A DNA stretch of 64,000 nucleotides from JAQBXX01 sp947085325 (GTDB taxonomy: Bacteria > Pseudomonadota > Gammaproteobacteria > SURF-13): assembly GCA_947085325.1 (NCBI GenBank), contig CAMTVY010000007.1, positions 7,557 through 71,556 of the forward strand. The letters run 5' to 3'. A program made the translations under genes and the position numbers. Of this stretch, positions 8,312-15,904 are shown piece by piece (positions within the stretch are counted from its first letter, which is position 1; every line of letters starts with the position of its first letter). The notes under the pieces are model-generated. The model had not been told where the DNA came from. It searched no databases and saw only the letters and a list, made by a program, of their open reading frames with translations.

Positions 8312-9219
8312 GTTTCCAGTATAAAGCGCGCGCAGCGCGCAGCTTCATTGAAGGCTTGCGGTGGAGCGCGCAGCGCGCTGCCAGTGCGCCACTCGGCGAA
8401 ACTTGTCAGCATGCCCTGACCGATTAAATGCTGAACCCCCCGGCTGACGCGGCTGTCGGCGCGCCCGGGCACGGCGAGCACGCCCACCACGGCGCCGGAA
8501 CTCAAGGCCTCGTAAATCATGGATGCGCTGTCCTCCGTGACCCACACTTGCGAGGCGCGCGCGAGTTTTTCCGGCAGCCACTCGGTGTCGGTGTTATGCA
8601 CCGCAATGACCTCGACATTATCCAGGATAAGTTCGCGCAGCCCGTCCAGGGTGGAGTCGGGGGTGCGGCGCGAGGTCGCAATGTACCAGTATATCCCGTG
8701 CTCGCATTCGGCGATGGCGCGCACCTGCTCCAGCACGGATTCATCCGACCAGTCATAGTGCTGCGAAGGGCCGCCCAGCAGAATCAGACCGCACCGTGTA
8801 TCCTTCTCGCCCGAAGGACGGATGCGGTTTAGCGCTCCGCGCGTGACCCACACCCGCCCGGAAGGTGCCACTGCGTCATGCTGCGGGATAATGCACAGAT
8901 CGAAGAGACTCAGCGGCAGACTGGGTTTCATGAGCACCACTGCGCGCCCGCCGCGCGCGCGGCGGGCGGCGAGCAGGGTCAGATGCGTGGCGTGCCCCGC
9001 GCCCAGCAGCAGATCGGGGTCGGGCAGCCCCTTGGCGGGAGGGAAACTCCCCGCCAACCCGTATGCCAAGGCACGCAAGGCGGACAGTGCTGGCAGGGTG
9101 TATGTCGCAACGGGAACGCATTTTTCCAGGGCCTCCGTCAGGCCCAGGCTTTGATTGTCATGGCCGCGCTTGCCGTCGCTGATGCGCCACACAACAAAGG
9201 GAGTGCCGATGGTGGACAT
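8293..9219 (-). CDS. ELM1-family protein, second paralog
   Basis: 308 residues starting MSTIGTPFVVWRISDGKRGH. WRISDGKRGHDNQS, LLLGAGHATH, LILLGGPSQHYDW, YIATSRRTPD and WVTEDSASMIYEALSSGAVVG match the family features seen in the gene at 4393-5472, though overall similarity is low, so this is an old paralog, not a recent duplicate. It probably begins the GT4-containing operon: its end overlaps the GT4 start by 19 bp. The family is GT-B-like and associated with bacterial surface polysaccharide loci; exact reaction unknown. Confidence 0.8.
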   Translation of the reverse strand: MSTIGTPFVVWRISDGKRGHDNQSLGLTEALEKCVPVATYTLPALSALRALAYGLAGSFPPAKGLPDPDLLLGAGHATHLTLLAARRARGGRAVVLMKPSLPLSLFDLCIIPQHDAVAPSGRVWVTRGALNRIRPSGEKDTRCGLILLGGPSQHYDWSDESVLEQVRAIAECEHGIYWYIATSRRTPDSTLDGLRELILDNVEVIAVHNTDTEWLPEKLARASQVWVTEDSASMIYEALSSGAVVGVLAVPGRADSRVSRGVQHLIGQGMLTSFAEWRTGSALRAPPQAFNEAARCARFILETWFPGR

Positions 9220-9238
9220 TGGGGTCAGTGGTCAACCT

Positions 9239-9279
9239 GTCCCCTCTCCCCAACCCTCTCCCCGCGGGGGAGAGGGGGC
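9239..9279. repeat. REP-like palindromic repeat
   Basis: C-rich tract followed by a hairpin with arms CCCTCTCCCC and GGGGGAGAGGG near 9254-9276. A related element lies at 15708-15752, with the same order of CCCTCNCC, CCATCCC or CAACCC, and a short palindrome. It sits between the ELM1 gene and the zf-CHCC gene, as intergenic REP elements typically do. Confidence 0.7.
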
Positions 9280-9304
9280 GTGAACGGAGAGTGGGTGGTG
9301 GGCA

Positions 9305-9523
9305 TCAATCCTTGAGCACGTAATCCGCGCCGCAATACGGGCACTTGACCTTGCCGGCGGCCTCGATGGCCAGGTATACGCGCGGGTGCGAGTTCCACAG
9401 GCTCATGTTGTCCATCGGACAGTGCAACGGCAAGTCGGCGCGCGTCACGTGATAAAGATTCTGCGCGTTGGGCTCAATCTGCTGTGCTTGGGTGCTGGGT
9501 TGTACAGGCTTGGACACGCTCAT
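9305..9523 (-). CDS. zf-CHCC zinc-finger domain protein
   Basis: 72 residues. The C-terminal half carries the CHCC-type zinc-binding pattern: HVTRADLPLHCPMD, then SHPRVYL, then KCPYCGADY, matching the family related to the mitochondrial complex I subunit NDUFS6. Bacterial members are small proteins of unknown role. It lies 9 bp downstream of ilvE, so it is probably the last gene of the ilvE transcript; this neighbourhood is common in beta- and gammaproteobacteria. Confidence 0.88.
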   Translation of the reverse strand: MSVSKPVQPSTQAQQIEPNAQNLYHVTRADLPLHCPMDNMSLWNSHPRVYLAIEAAGKVKCPYCGADYVLKD

Positions 9524-9532
9524 CTCCTTGAC

Positions 9533-10459
9533 TCATGCCACCGGTGTCAGCCACTCGGGATGCTCCTTGCGCCGCCCGTGCACCTGGTCAAAATACAGCG
9601 CTTGCAGGCGCGTGGTGACCGGGCCACGGGCGCCGCTGCCGATCTTGCGCCCGTCCAGCTCCCGGATCGGTGTGACCTCCGCCGCCGTGCCGGTAAAGAA
9701 GGCTTCGTCCGCGATATACACCTCGTCGCGCGTGATGCGCTTTTCGCGCACCTCGACGCCGAGTTCCGCAGCCAGCTTGAAGATCGTGTCGCGCGTAATG
9801 CCGTCCAACGCGGAGGTCAACTCGGGCGTGCAGAGCACGCCATCGCGTACGATGAAGATATTCTCGCCGCTGCCTTCGGCCACATAGCCGTCCACGTCCA
9901 GCAGCAACGCCTCATCCACACCACAGGAGAGCGCCTCGCGCAGCGCCATCATCGAGTTCATGTAATTGCCGTTGGCCTTGGCCTTGCACATGGTGATATT
10001 GACATGATGGCGCGTGAACGATGAGGTCTTGACGCGAATGCCCTTCTCCATGCCCTCGGCGCCGAGGTACGAGCCCCACGACCAGGCGGCAACGATGGCA
10101 TGCACCTTGAGATTGTCCGCGCGCAGACCCATGCCTTCCGAACCGTAAAAGCACATGGGCCGGATATAGGCAGACTTGAGACCGTTTTCGCGCACTGCCG
10201 CGCGGCAGGCGTCGGAAAGCGTTTTTTTGTCATACGGCATGGACATGCCCAGGATGTGCGCCGAGCGCAGCAACCGGTCGACGTGCGCCTCCAGACGGAA
10301 GATCGCCGTGCCCTGCACCGCCTCATAGGCGCGGATACCCTCAAACACGCCCATACCGTAGTGCAGGGTATGCGTCAGCACGTGCACTTTCGCCTCGCGC
10401 CACGGCACCAGGGTGCCGTCAAACCAAATGACGCCGTCGCGGTCGTCCATCGTTGTCAT
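9533..10459 (-). CDS. ilvE: Branched-chain amino acid aminotransferase
   Basis: 308 residues; PLP enzyme of fold type IV catalysing the last step of Leu, Ile and Val synthesis. HTLHYGMGVFEGIRAYE near the N-terminus, the KANGNYMNSMMA region that holds the PLP lysine, and DVDGYVAEGSGENIF with the downstream TALDGITRDTI block are diagnostic. The start is supported by AAAGGAG five bases before ATG 10459. It lies between glnE and the zf-CHCC gene, all on the minus strand, the same order as in Pseudomonas-type genomes. Confidence 0.96.
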   Translation of the reverse strand: MTTMDDRDGVIWFDGTLVPWREAKVHVLTHTLHYGMGVFEGIRAYEAVQGTAIFRLEAHVDRLLRSAHILGMSMPYDKKTLSDACRAAVRENGLKSAYIRPMCFYGSEGMGLRADNLKVHAIVAAWSWGSYLGAEGMEKGIRVKTSSFTRHHVNITMCKAKANGNYMNSMMALREALSCGVDEALLLDVDGYVAEGSGENIFIVRDGVLCTPELTSALDGITRDTIFKLAAELGVEVREKRITRDEVYIADEAFFTGTAAEVTPIRELDGRKIGSGARGPVTTRLQALYFDQVHGRRKEHPEWLTPVA

Positions 10460-10492
10460 GCGTTCTCCTTTAAATATGTTTAGTCGGATCCG

Positions 10493-13444
10493 CTACGCTT
10501 GATCCGACCTGCCACTGCCGTCGTCATCCTCCAGCCATTCGCGCCAGAGCTGTATCACGCCGCTGCGCTGGTCAAGAAAGTCGTTTTCATCCACCTGTAC
10601 TGATGCCTCTTGCAGCGCCAGGCGATGCACAGCGCCGATGTAGACGCGCCACGCCTGCGTGAGTGTCTCTGCCTGCGCCGCCGTGATTTTTCCGGCCACC
10701 GCCAGGCACGCGAGCAGGTCGGCCATGTGCGTGCAGCGCACCAATTCCGGCACCTCATGCGCATACAACAGAGCGGCATATTGAACCATAAATTCGATAT
10801 CGGTGATACCGCCGGCACCCTGCTTGAGGTCGAAACGTCCCGCCTCAGCGCTGGCATGCGCACTACGCATGCGCGCGCGCATGGCCGCCACCTCGGTACG
10901 CAGGTCGGCGCGCGCGCGCGCACGGCCCAGAACCTCCTCCCGCACCGCCGCGAAGCGCACAGCAATAGCCGCGTCATGGGCGGGATGCTGTGCCACCACC
11001 CGCGCACGCACCAGGGCCTGATGCTCCCATGTCCAGGCTTGCTGCCGCTGGTAATCCGCAAATGCCGTCAGGCTCGCCACCAGCAAGCCGGATGCGCCGC
11101 TAGGCCGCAAACGCGTATCCACCTCATACAATACCCCAGCCTGCGTGCGCGTGTTGAGCAAATGGATAATGCGCTGCCCGAGGCGTGCGAAAAACACGGC
11201 GTTGTCGAGCGGTTGCGGGCCCGTAGTGCGCGCCTCATCGTCGCCGCTGTCATGCAGGAAGACGAGATCAAGATCGGAGGCATAGCTCAACTCGCGCCCG
11301 CCCAGCTTGCCGTACGCTACGACCGCAAACCCGGCGCCCTTCAGCAGCCCGTTTTCCCGGTAACGCGGTGCACCATGTTTTGCCACGAGTTGCCGCCACG
11401 CCAGTCCCAGCACTGCCTGCAAAACGGCTTCCGCAATATCGGACAGGTGTGCGCACACGGCCAGCGCGTCCGGCGCGCGCGTAATCTGGGTCGCGGCCAC
11501 ACGCAACATCTGCGCCTGGCGGAAGTGCCGCAGCGCGTCCATTTGCTGCTCCAGATCATGCGCGGCGACTGCCTGCAGGCTGCGCTGCAATTCCTGCGCG
11601 AGTGCCGCCCGCGCGAGCGGCGCATACAGCGTACGCGGGTCGAGCAACTCGTCCAGCAGCAGGGGTTGGCGCGCAAGCAGGGCCGCAATCCACGGGCTGG
11701 CCGCGCACAGTTGCACCACCTGCGAAAGCGCGAGCGGATGTTCGGTAAGCAGGGCCAGATATGCCGTGCGGCGTGCCACCGTCTCGACCAGGGTCAGCAC
11801 GCGCGCCAAGGTGACCGATGCCTCCACTGCGGCAGGCTGCTGTGTCTGGGCCGCAATAGCGCCGAGGGCCAGCGGCAGCAACCGGTCCATGCGGCCACGC
11901 CCCTGCGCGCTGAGTGCGCGGTAGGCGTAGGCATCGCGCAACGCCGTAATACGGCGCCAGGCCTCTGCCCCATCGGCAAACCCGTGCGCGCTTAATATGC
12001 GCACTGCCTCGGTCTCGTCCGGCGGCGTAAGCCAGAGGCGCGTCAACCCGGCATCGGCTGCGTTATCAGCCGTGGCCTGCGGCGCTGCAAACACCTGCTC
12101 AAAATGGGCCTGCACCTGCGCCCGGTGCGTCATCAGCGCCTGCTCGAACGCCGCCCAGTCGCCATAACCCATGGCAAAGGCGAGCCGGGCGCGCTCGAAG
12201 TCGCTTTCCGGCAGGCGGTGCATCTGCTCGTCGGCGACCTCCTGCAGCCGATTCTCCGTCCGGCGCAGAAACTCATACGAGGCCGTCAACTCGCGCACCA
12301 CCTGCTCCGGCAAATAGCCGTGCCCTGCCAGTTGCTCCAGTACCGCGAGCGTGCCACGGATTTGCAGGTCTGGGTTGCGTCCGCCGCGAATCAACTGGAA
12401 CACCTGCGCGATGAATTCGATCTCGCGTATGCCGCCCGGCCCCAGCTTGATATTGTCTTCGGCACCTTTGCGCGCGGTCTCCTCCCGGATCATGCGCTTC
12501 ATGTCGCGCAACGACTCGAACACGCCGAAATCAAGATAGCGCCGGTAGACGAACGGGCGCAGCGCATCAAGCAGTTGCGCGCCTGCCGTGCGATCACCGC
12601 CCACCACGCGCGCCTTGATCCATGCATAGCGCTCCCATTCGCGCCCGTGTACCTGGTAATACTCCTCCAGCGCGGCAAAACTGGCGCTGAGCGGCCCGCT
12701 GTCGCCGAACGGGCGCAGCCTGACATCGACGCGAAACACAAACCCCTGTGCGGTGGCGGAGCCGAGGGCGCTGATCAGGCGCTGGCCGAGGCGGAGGAAA
12801 TATTCTTCATTACTGATGCGGCGGCGTTTGCCGCGCGTCTCGCCATCGGCGGGATAGGCAAAGATGAGGTCGATATCCGAGGAAAAATTCAGCTCCGTCC
12901 CGCCGAGCTTGCCCATTGCGATCACCACCAGCGCCTGCGCGGCGCCTGCGGTGTCGCGTGGCGTGCCGCAGTCCTGCACCTGCCATGCGTGTAACTGCCG
13001 CAGCGCGGCATCAATGCAGGCCTCAGCCAGTGCCGAAAGCTCATGCAGGGTTTCATCAAGCGGGGCCCAGCCCGCCAGATCGCGCCAGGCAATGCGCACC
13101 ATCTCGCGCCGCCGACAGCGGCGCAGGGCTTCCTCCAGTGCCGCTTCATCGCCCACTGCAGCGAGCGCGCGCTCCAGCCCGCACGCATATTCCTGCGCGG
13201 GATACCCGCGCAGCAGATCGCCGCTCTGCAGCAGATCATGCAGCAGGTGCGGCTCCCGGATGCAGCTTTGCGCGACGAAATCGCTGCATGTCCACACCCG
13301 GTGCAACACTGCCAGCAGCTCCGGGTGCGACGGTGGCGCTACATCCGCCGCCTGCGCCGCCTCCTGAAACTGTGACCAGCGTTGCATCGCGGCCTCGCGC
13401 AGTACCGCAGGAAACTGGTTAAAGGGATCAGAAGACGTGTACAT
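10493..13444 (-). CDS. glnE: Bifunctional glutamine synthetase adenylyltransferase/adenylyl-removing enzyme
   Basis: 983 residues, near the usual length. GlnE adds and removes AMP on glutamine synthetase in response to PII. It has two nucleotidyltransferase domains, each with an intact GKLGG and acidic motif: GKLGGTELNFSSDIDLIFAY in the N-terminal (deadenylylating) half and GKLGGRELSYASDLDLVFLHD in the C-terminal (adenylylating) half. Start ATG 13444 follows shortly after the groEL terminator, so it is probably transcribed on its own from the 13.45 kb gap, with ilvE 33 bp downstream. Confidence 0.97.
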   Translation of the reverse strand: MYTSSDPFNQFPAVLREAAMQRWSQFQEAAQAADVAPPSHPELLAVLHRVWTCSDFVAQSCIREPHLLHDLLQSGDLLRGYPAQEYACGLERALAAVGDEAALEEALRRCRRREMVRIAWRDLAGWAPLDETLHELSALAEACIDAALRQLHAWQVQDCGTPRDTAGAAQALVVIAMGKLGGTELNFSSDIDLIFAYPADGETRGKRRRISNEEYFLRLGQRLISALGSATAQGFVFRVDVRLRPFGDSGPLSASFAALEEYYQVHGREWERYAWIKARVVGGDRTAGAQLLDALRPFVYRRYLDFGVFESLRDMKRMIREETARKGAEDNIKLGPGGIREIEFIAQVFQLIRGGRNPDLQIRGTLAVLEQLAGHGYLPEQVVRELTASYEFLRRTENRLQEVADEQMHRLPESDFERARLAFAMGYGDWAAFEQALMTHRAQVQAHFEQVFAAPQATADNAADAGLTRLWLTPPDETEAVRILSAHGFADGAEAWRRITALRDAYAYRALSAQGRGRMDRLLPLALGAIAAQTQQPAAVEASVTLARVLTLVETVARRTAYLALLTEHPLALSQVVQLCAASPWIAALLARQPLLLDELLDPRTLYAPLARAALAQELQRSLQAVAAHDLEQQMDALRHFRQAQMLRVAATQITRAPDALAVCAHLSDIAEAVLQAVLGLAWRQLVAKHGAPRYRENGLLKGAGFAVVAYGKLGGRELSYASDLDLVFLHDSGDDEARTTGPQPLDNAVFFARLGQRIIHLLNTRTQAGVLYEVDTRLRPSGASGLLVASLTAFADYQRQQAWTWEHQALVRARVVAQHPAHDAAIAVRFAAVREEVLGRARARADLRTEVAAMRARMRSAHASAEAGRFDLKQGAGGITDIEFMVQYAALLYAHEVPELVRCTHMADLLACLAVAGKITAAQAETLTQAWRVYIGAVHRLALQEASVQVDENDFLDQRSGVIQLWREWLEDDDGSGRSDQA

Positions 13445-13469
13445 TCAGCCATCTTACCGAATCCCGCAC

Positions 13470-13498
13470 AAAAAAAAGCCCCCTCATACGGAGGGGGC
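13470..13498 (-). terminator. Rho-independent terminator of groESL
   Basis: Read on the minus strand, GCCCCCTC and GAGGGGGC form a perfect 8-bp stem with a 5-nt loop followed by eight or more T residues. It lies just after the groEL stop and before glnE. Confidence 0.93.
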
Positions 13499-13532
13499 CG
13501 TGAACTGCAACAGCAACAGTCCGTTTTTCGGG

Positions 13533-15158
13533 TTACATCATGCCGCCGGGATCAACCATATCCTTCGGGTCGGGCGCTGCATGCGGCAGTTCCGCGACCA
13601 TGGCTTCGGTGGTAATCATCAAACCCGCGACCGATGCTGCGTTCTGCAGCGCGGTACGCGTCACCTTGGTCGGATCGAGAATACCCATGGCGATCATGTC
13701 GCCATATTCGCCGTTGGCGGCGTTGTAACCGAAATTGCCCGTGCCTTCGGCGACCTTGTTCAGCACCACGGAACCTTCCGCACCGGCGTTCTGTACGATC
13801 TGGCGCAGTGGCTCTTCCATGGCACGCAGCGCGATAGCGATACCGACATTCTGGTCTTCGTTATCACCCTTGAGCTTGCCAATGGACTTGCGCACACGCA
13901 CCAGGGCCACACCGCCGCCCGGTACCACGCCTTCCTCGACCGCTGCGCGGGTGGCGTGCAATGCATCTTCCACGCGTGCCTTCTTTTCCTTCATTTCAAT
14001 TTCGGAACCGGCACCGACCTTGATCACCGCAACACCGCCGGCGAGTTTCGCCACGCGTTCCTGCAATTTTTCCCGGTCGTAGTCGGTGGTCGCTTCGTCG
14101 ATCTGCGCGCGAATCATCTTCACCCGCCCCTGGATGTCGGCAGATTTGCCGGCGCCGTCGATGATGGTGGTGGTTTCCTTGGTAATGGTCACGCGCTTGG
14201 CGCTACCGAGGTCTTCGATGGTGGCCTTTTCCAGCAACAGGCCCAGATCTTCAGACACCATCTTGGCCGCAGTCAGCACGGAGAGGTCATCCTGCATCGC
14301 CTTGCGACGCTCGCCGAAGCCCGGTGCTTTCACCGCACAGCACTTCACCACGCCACGCAGGTTGTTCACCACCAGAGTCGCCAGCGCCTCACCTTCCACA
14401 TCCTCGGAGATAATGAGCAGCGGACGGCCGGCCTTGGCCACGCCTTCCAGTATCGGGATCAGCTCGCGGATGTTGGAAATCTTCTTGTCGCAGATCAGGA
14501 TGTAAGGGTTTTCCAGGTCGCAGGCCATGGTCTGCTGATTGTTGACGAAGTACGGGGAGAGATAGCCGCGGTCGAACTGCATACCTTCCACCACGTCCAG
14601 TTCCATCTCGAGACCGGTGCCTTCTTCTACCGTAATAACGCCTTCCTTGCCGACCTTGCGCATCGCCTCGGCGATCTTGTCGCCGATCACCTGATCGGAA
14701 TTGGCCGAAATGGAACCGACCTGGGCAATCGCCTTGTCATCGGTACACGGCTTGGAAAGCTTCTTCAGCTCTTCCACGGCTGCCGTCACGGCCTTGTCGA
14801 TACCGCGCTTCAGATCCATCGGGTTCATGCCGGAGGCGACTGCCTTCAGGCCTTCCATAAGAATGGACTGGGCAAGCACGGTCGCCGTCGTGGTGCCGTC
14901 GCCGGCGGTGTCGGAGGTACGCGAGGCGACTTCCTTCACCATCTGCGCGCCCATGTTCTCAAACTTGTCCTTGAGCTCGATACCCTTGGCCACGGACACG
15001 CCGTCCTTGGTCACTGTGGGCGAACCATAGGCCGAATCCAGTACCACATTGCGACCGCGTGGGCCCAGGGTAACCTTCACGGCGTCGGCCAGGATGTTCA
15101 CACCCCTGGCCATGCGGCTGCGCGCATCGTATCCAAATTTAACGTCTTTTGCTGGCAT
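13533..15158 (-). CDS. groL: Chaperonin GroEL (60 kDa)
   Basis: 541 residues; forms the double-ring folding chamber with GroES. The N-terminus MPAKDVKFGYDARSRMARGV, the ATP-binding DGTTTATVLA, and AALDAT/GGGVAL-type blocks (VEEGVVPGGGVAL) are conserved. The C-terminal tail is short, ending DPGGMM, without the repeated Gly-Gly-Met run of E. coli GroEL. SD AGAGGA precedes ATG 15158. It is co-transcribed with groES, 49 bp upstream, under a CIRCE operator. Confidence 0.98.
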   Translation of the reverse strand: MPAKDVKFGYDARSRMARGVNILADAVKVTLGPRGRNVVLDSAYGSPTVTKDGVSVAKGIELKDKFENMGAQMVKEVASRTSDTAGDGTTTATVLAQSILMEGLKAVASGMNPMDLKRGIDKAVTAAVEELKKLSKPCTDDKAIAQVGSISANSDQVIGDKIAEAMRKVGKEGVITVEEGTGLEMELDVVEGMQFDRGYLSPYFVNNQQTMACDLENPYILICDKKISNIRELIPILEGVAKAGRPLLIISEDVEGEALATLVVNNLRGVVKCCAVKAPGFGERRKAMQDDLSVLTAAKMVSEDLGLLLEKATIEDLGSAKRVTITKETTTIIDGAGKSADIQGRVKMIRAQIDEATTDYDREKLQERVAKLAGGVAVIKVGAGSEIEMKEKKARVEDALHATRAAVEEGVVPGGGVALVRVRKSIGKLKGDNEDQNVGIAIALRAMEEPLRQIVQNAGAEGSVVLNKVAEGTGNFGYNAANGEYGDMIAMGILDPTKVTRTALQNAASVAGLMITTEAMVAELPHAAPDPKDMVDPGGMM

Positions 15159-15207
15159 AGCTAGAATCCTCTGTGTTTTTTAGTTCGGTTGATTTGGGCT
15201 GGTCTGA

Positions 15208-15492
15208 CTAGATGACCGCCATGATGTCGTCCTCGCGCATCACCACGAGGTCTTTGCCATCCACTTTCACTTCCGTGCCGGAATACTTGCCAAACAGCAC
15301 CGTGTCACCTACCTTGACATCGACCGGGCTGGTGTTGCCATTGTCCAGCACCTTACCCTTGCCCACAGCCACGACCTCGCCCTTGCTGGGCTTTTCGGCG
15401 GCATTGTCGGGAATTACGATACCGCCAGCGGTGGTACGATCTTCCTCCAGCCGGCTGATAACAACACGATCATGCAACGGACGAATCTTCAT
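15208..15492 (-). CDS. groS: Co-chaperonin GroES (10 kDa)
   Basis: 94 residues from ATG 15492 (MKIRPLHDRVVISRLEED). An in-frame start 27 bases earlier exists, but the SD AAGGAGA lies about nine bases before 15492, deciding the start. The mobile loop region (TTAGGIVIPDNAAEKPSKGEV) and FGKYSGTEVKVDG are conserved. First gene of the groESL operon. Confidence 0.98.
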   Translation of the reverse strand: MKIRPLHDRVVISRLEEDRTTAGGIVIPDNAAEKPSKGEVVAVGKGKVLDNGNTSPVDVKVGDTVLFGKYSGTEVKVDGKDLVVMREDDIMAVI

Positions 15493-15578
15493 CTCATATA
15501 TCTCCTTGATCTTGAACAAATTATAGTGGGCTAAAGCCTGTTATCGGCAACAACCCGGGGAATCTGGCGAAGGTGTTG

Positions 15579-15605
15579 TTAGCACTCGCCCTTGGTGAGT
15601 GCTAA
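15579..15605. promoter_or_regulatory. CIRCE operator (HrcA-binding site)
   Basis: TTAGCACTC and GAGTGCTAA separated by nine bases: a perfect match to the CIRCE consensus. It overlaps the promoter of groESL, so the heat-shock repressor HrcA should control the operon. hrcA itself is not in the window. Confidence 0.97.
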
Positions 15606-15633
15606 TCATAGTGGCAAAAATCGCACAGTTCAA
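15605..15633 (-). promoter_or_regulatory. groESL promoter
   Basis: On the minus strand, -35 TTGAAC (15628-15633), 17-bp spacer and -10 TATGAT (15605-15610), with the -10 adjoining CIRCE. The same bases (CTTGAAC ... CCACTATGAT) also loosely resemble a sigma-32 promoter. Confidence 0.8.
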
Positions 15634-15707
15634 GAGGAAATGCTCAACCGGGCCGCAAATCAAGCTGGCCGAATAGACGGGGGGCGCCAGAGTGGCTATG
15701 CTAGTCG

Positions 15708-15752
15708 CCCTCCCTCATCCCCATCCCTTCTCCCCGAGGGCGAAGGGGGGGG
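15708..15752. repeat. REP-like palindromic repeat, second copy
   Basis: CCCTCCCTCATCCCCATCCC followed by a short imperfect hairpin (CCTTCTCCCC / GGGCGAAGG). It resembles the element at 9239-9279 and lies between the groESL promoter and the tRNA gene. Confidence 0.6.
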
Positions 15753-15782
15753 CCGAGGCGTTGCGCGCACTTTCTATTATTT

Positions 15783-15859
15783 GCGCCCTTAGCTCAGTTG
15801 GATAGAGCGTTGGGTTCCGATCCCAAAGGTCAGAGGTTCGAATCCTCTAGGGCGCGCCA
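15783..15859 (+). tRNA. tRNA-Arg (anticodon CCG)
   Basis: 77 nt including an encoded CCA. Acceptor GCGCCCT pairs with AGGGCGC, D arm GCTC/GAGC, anticodon stem TTGGG/CCCAA around loop TTCCGAT with anticodon CCG (reads CGG), T arm AGAGG-TTCGAAT-CCTCT, discriminator G. All arms pair fully. It stands directly next to a lower-GC GT2 gene, and tRNA 3' ends are frequent integration points, though no integrase is seen. Confidence 0.96.
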
Positions 15860-15904
15860 ATTTTCAAAATGGCTTACACTTACAAAGTATAGAACCCGCG
15901 TACC

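Noticed and set aside
13437..15164. 575-codon open frame on the plus strand opposite groEL
   Set aside because: It is a mirror of groEL codon bias in GC-rich DNA; His-rich, with no family features, while groEL on the other strand is unmistakable.
15860..15904. Attachment site at the tRNA-Arg 3' end
   Set aside because: No duplicated tRNA 3' segment and no integrase gene were seen in the window.
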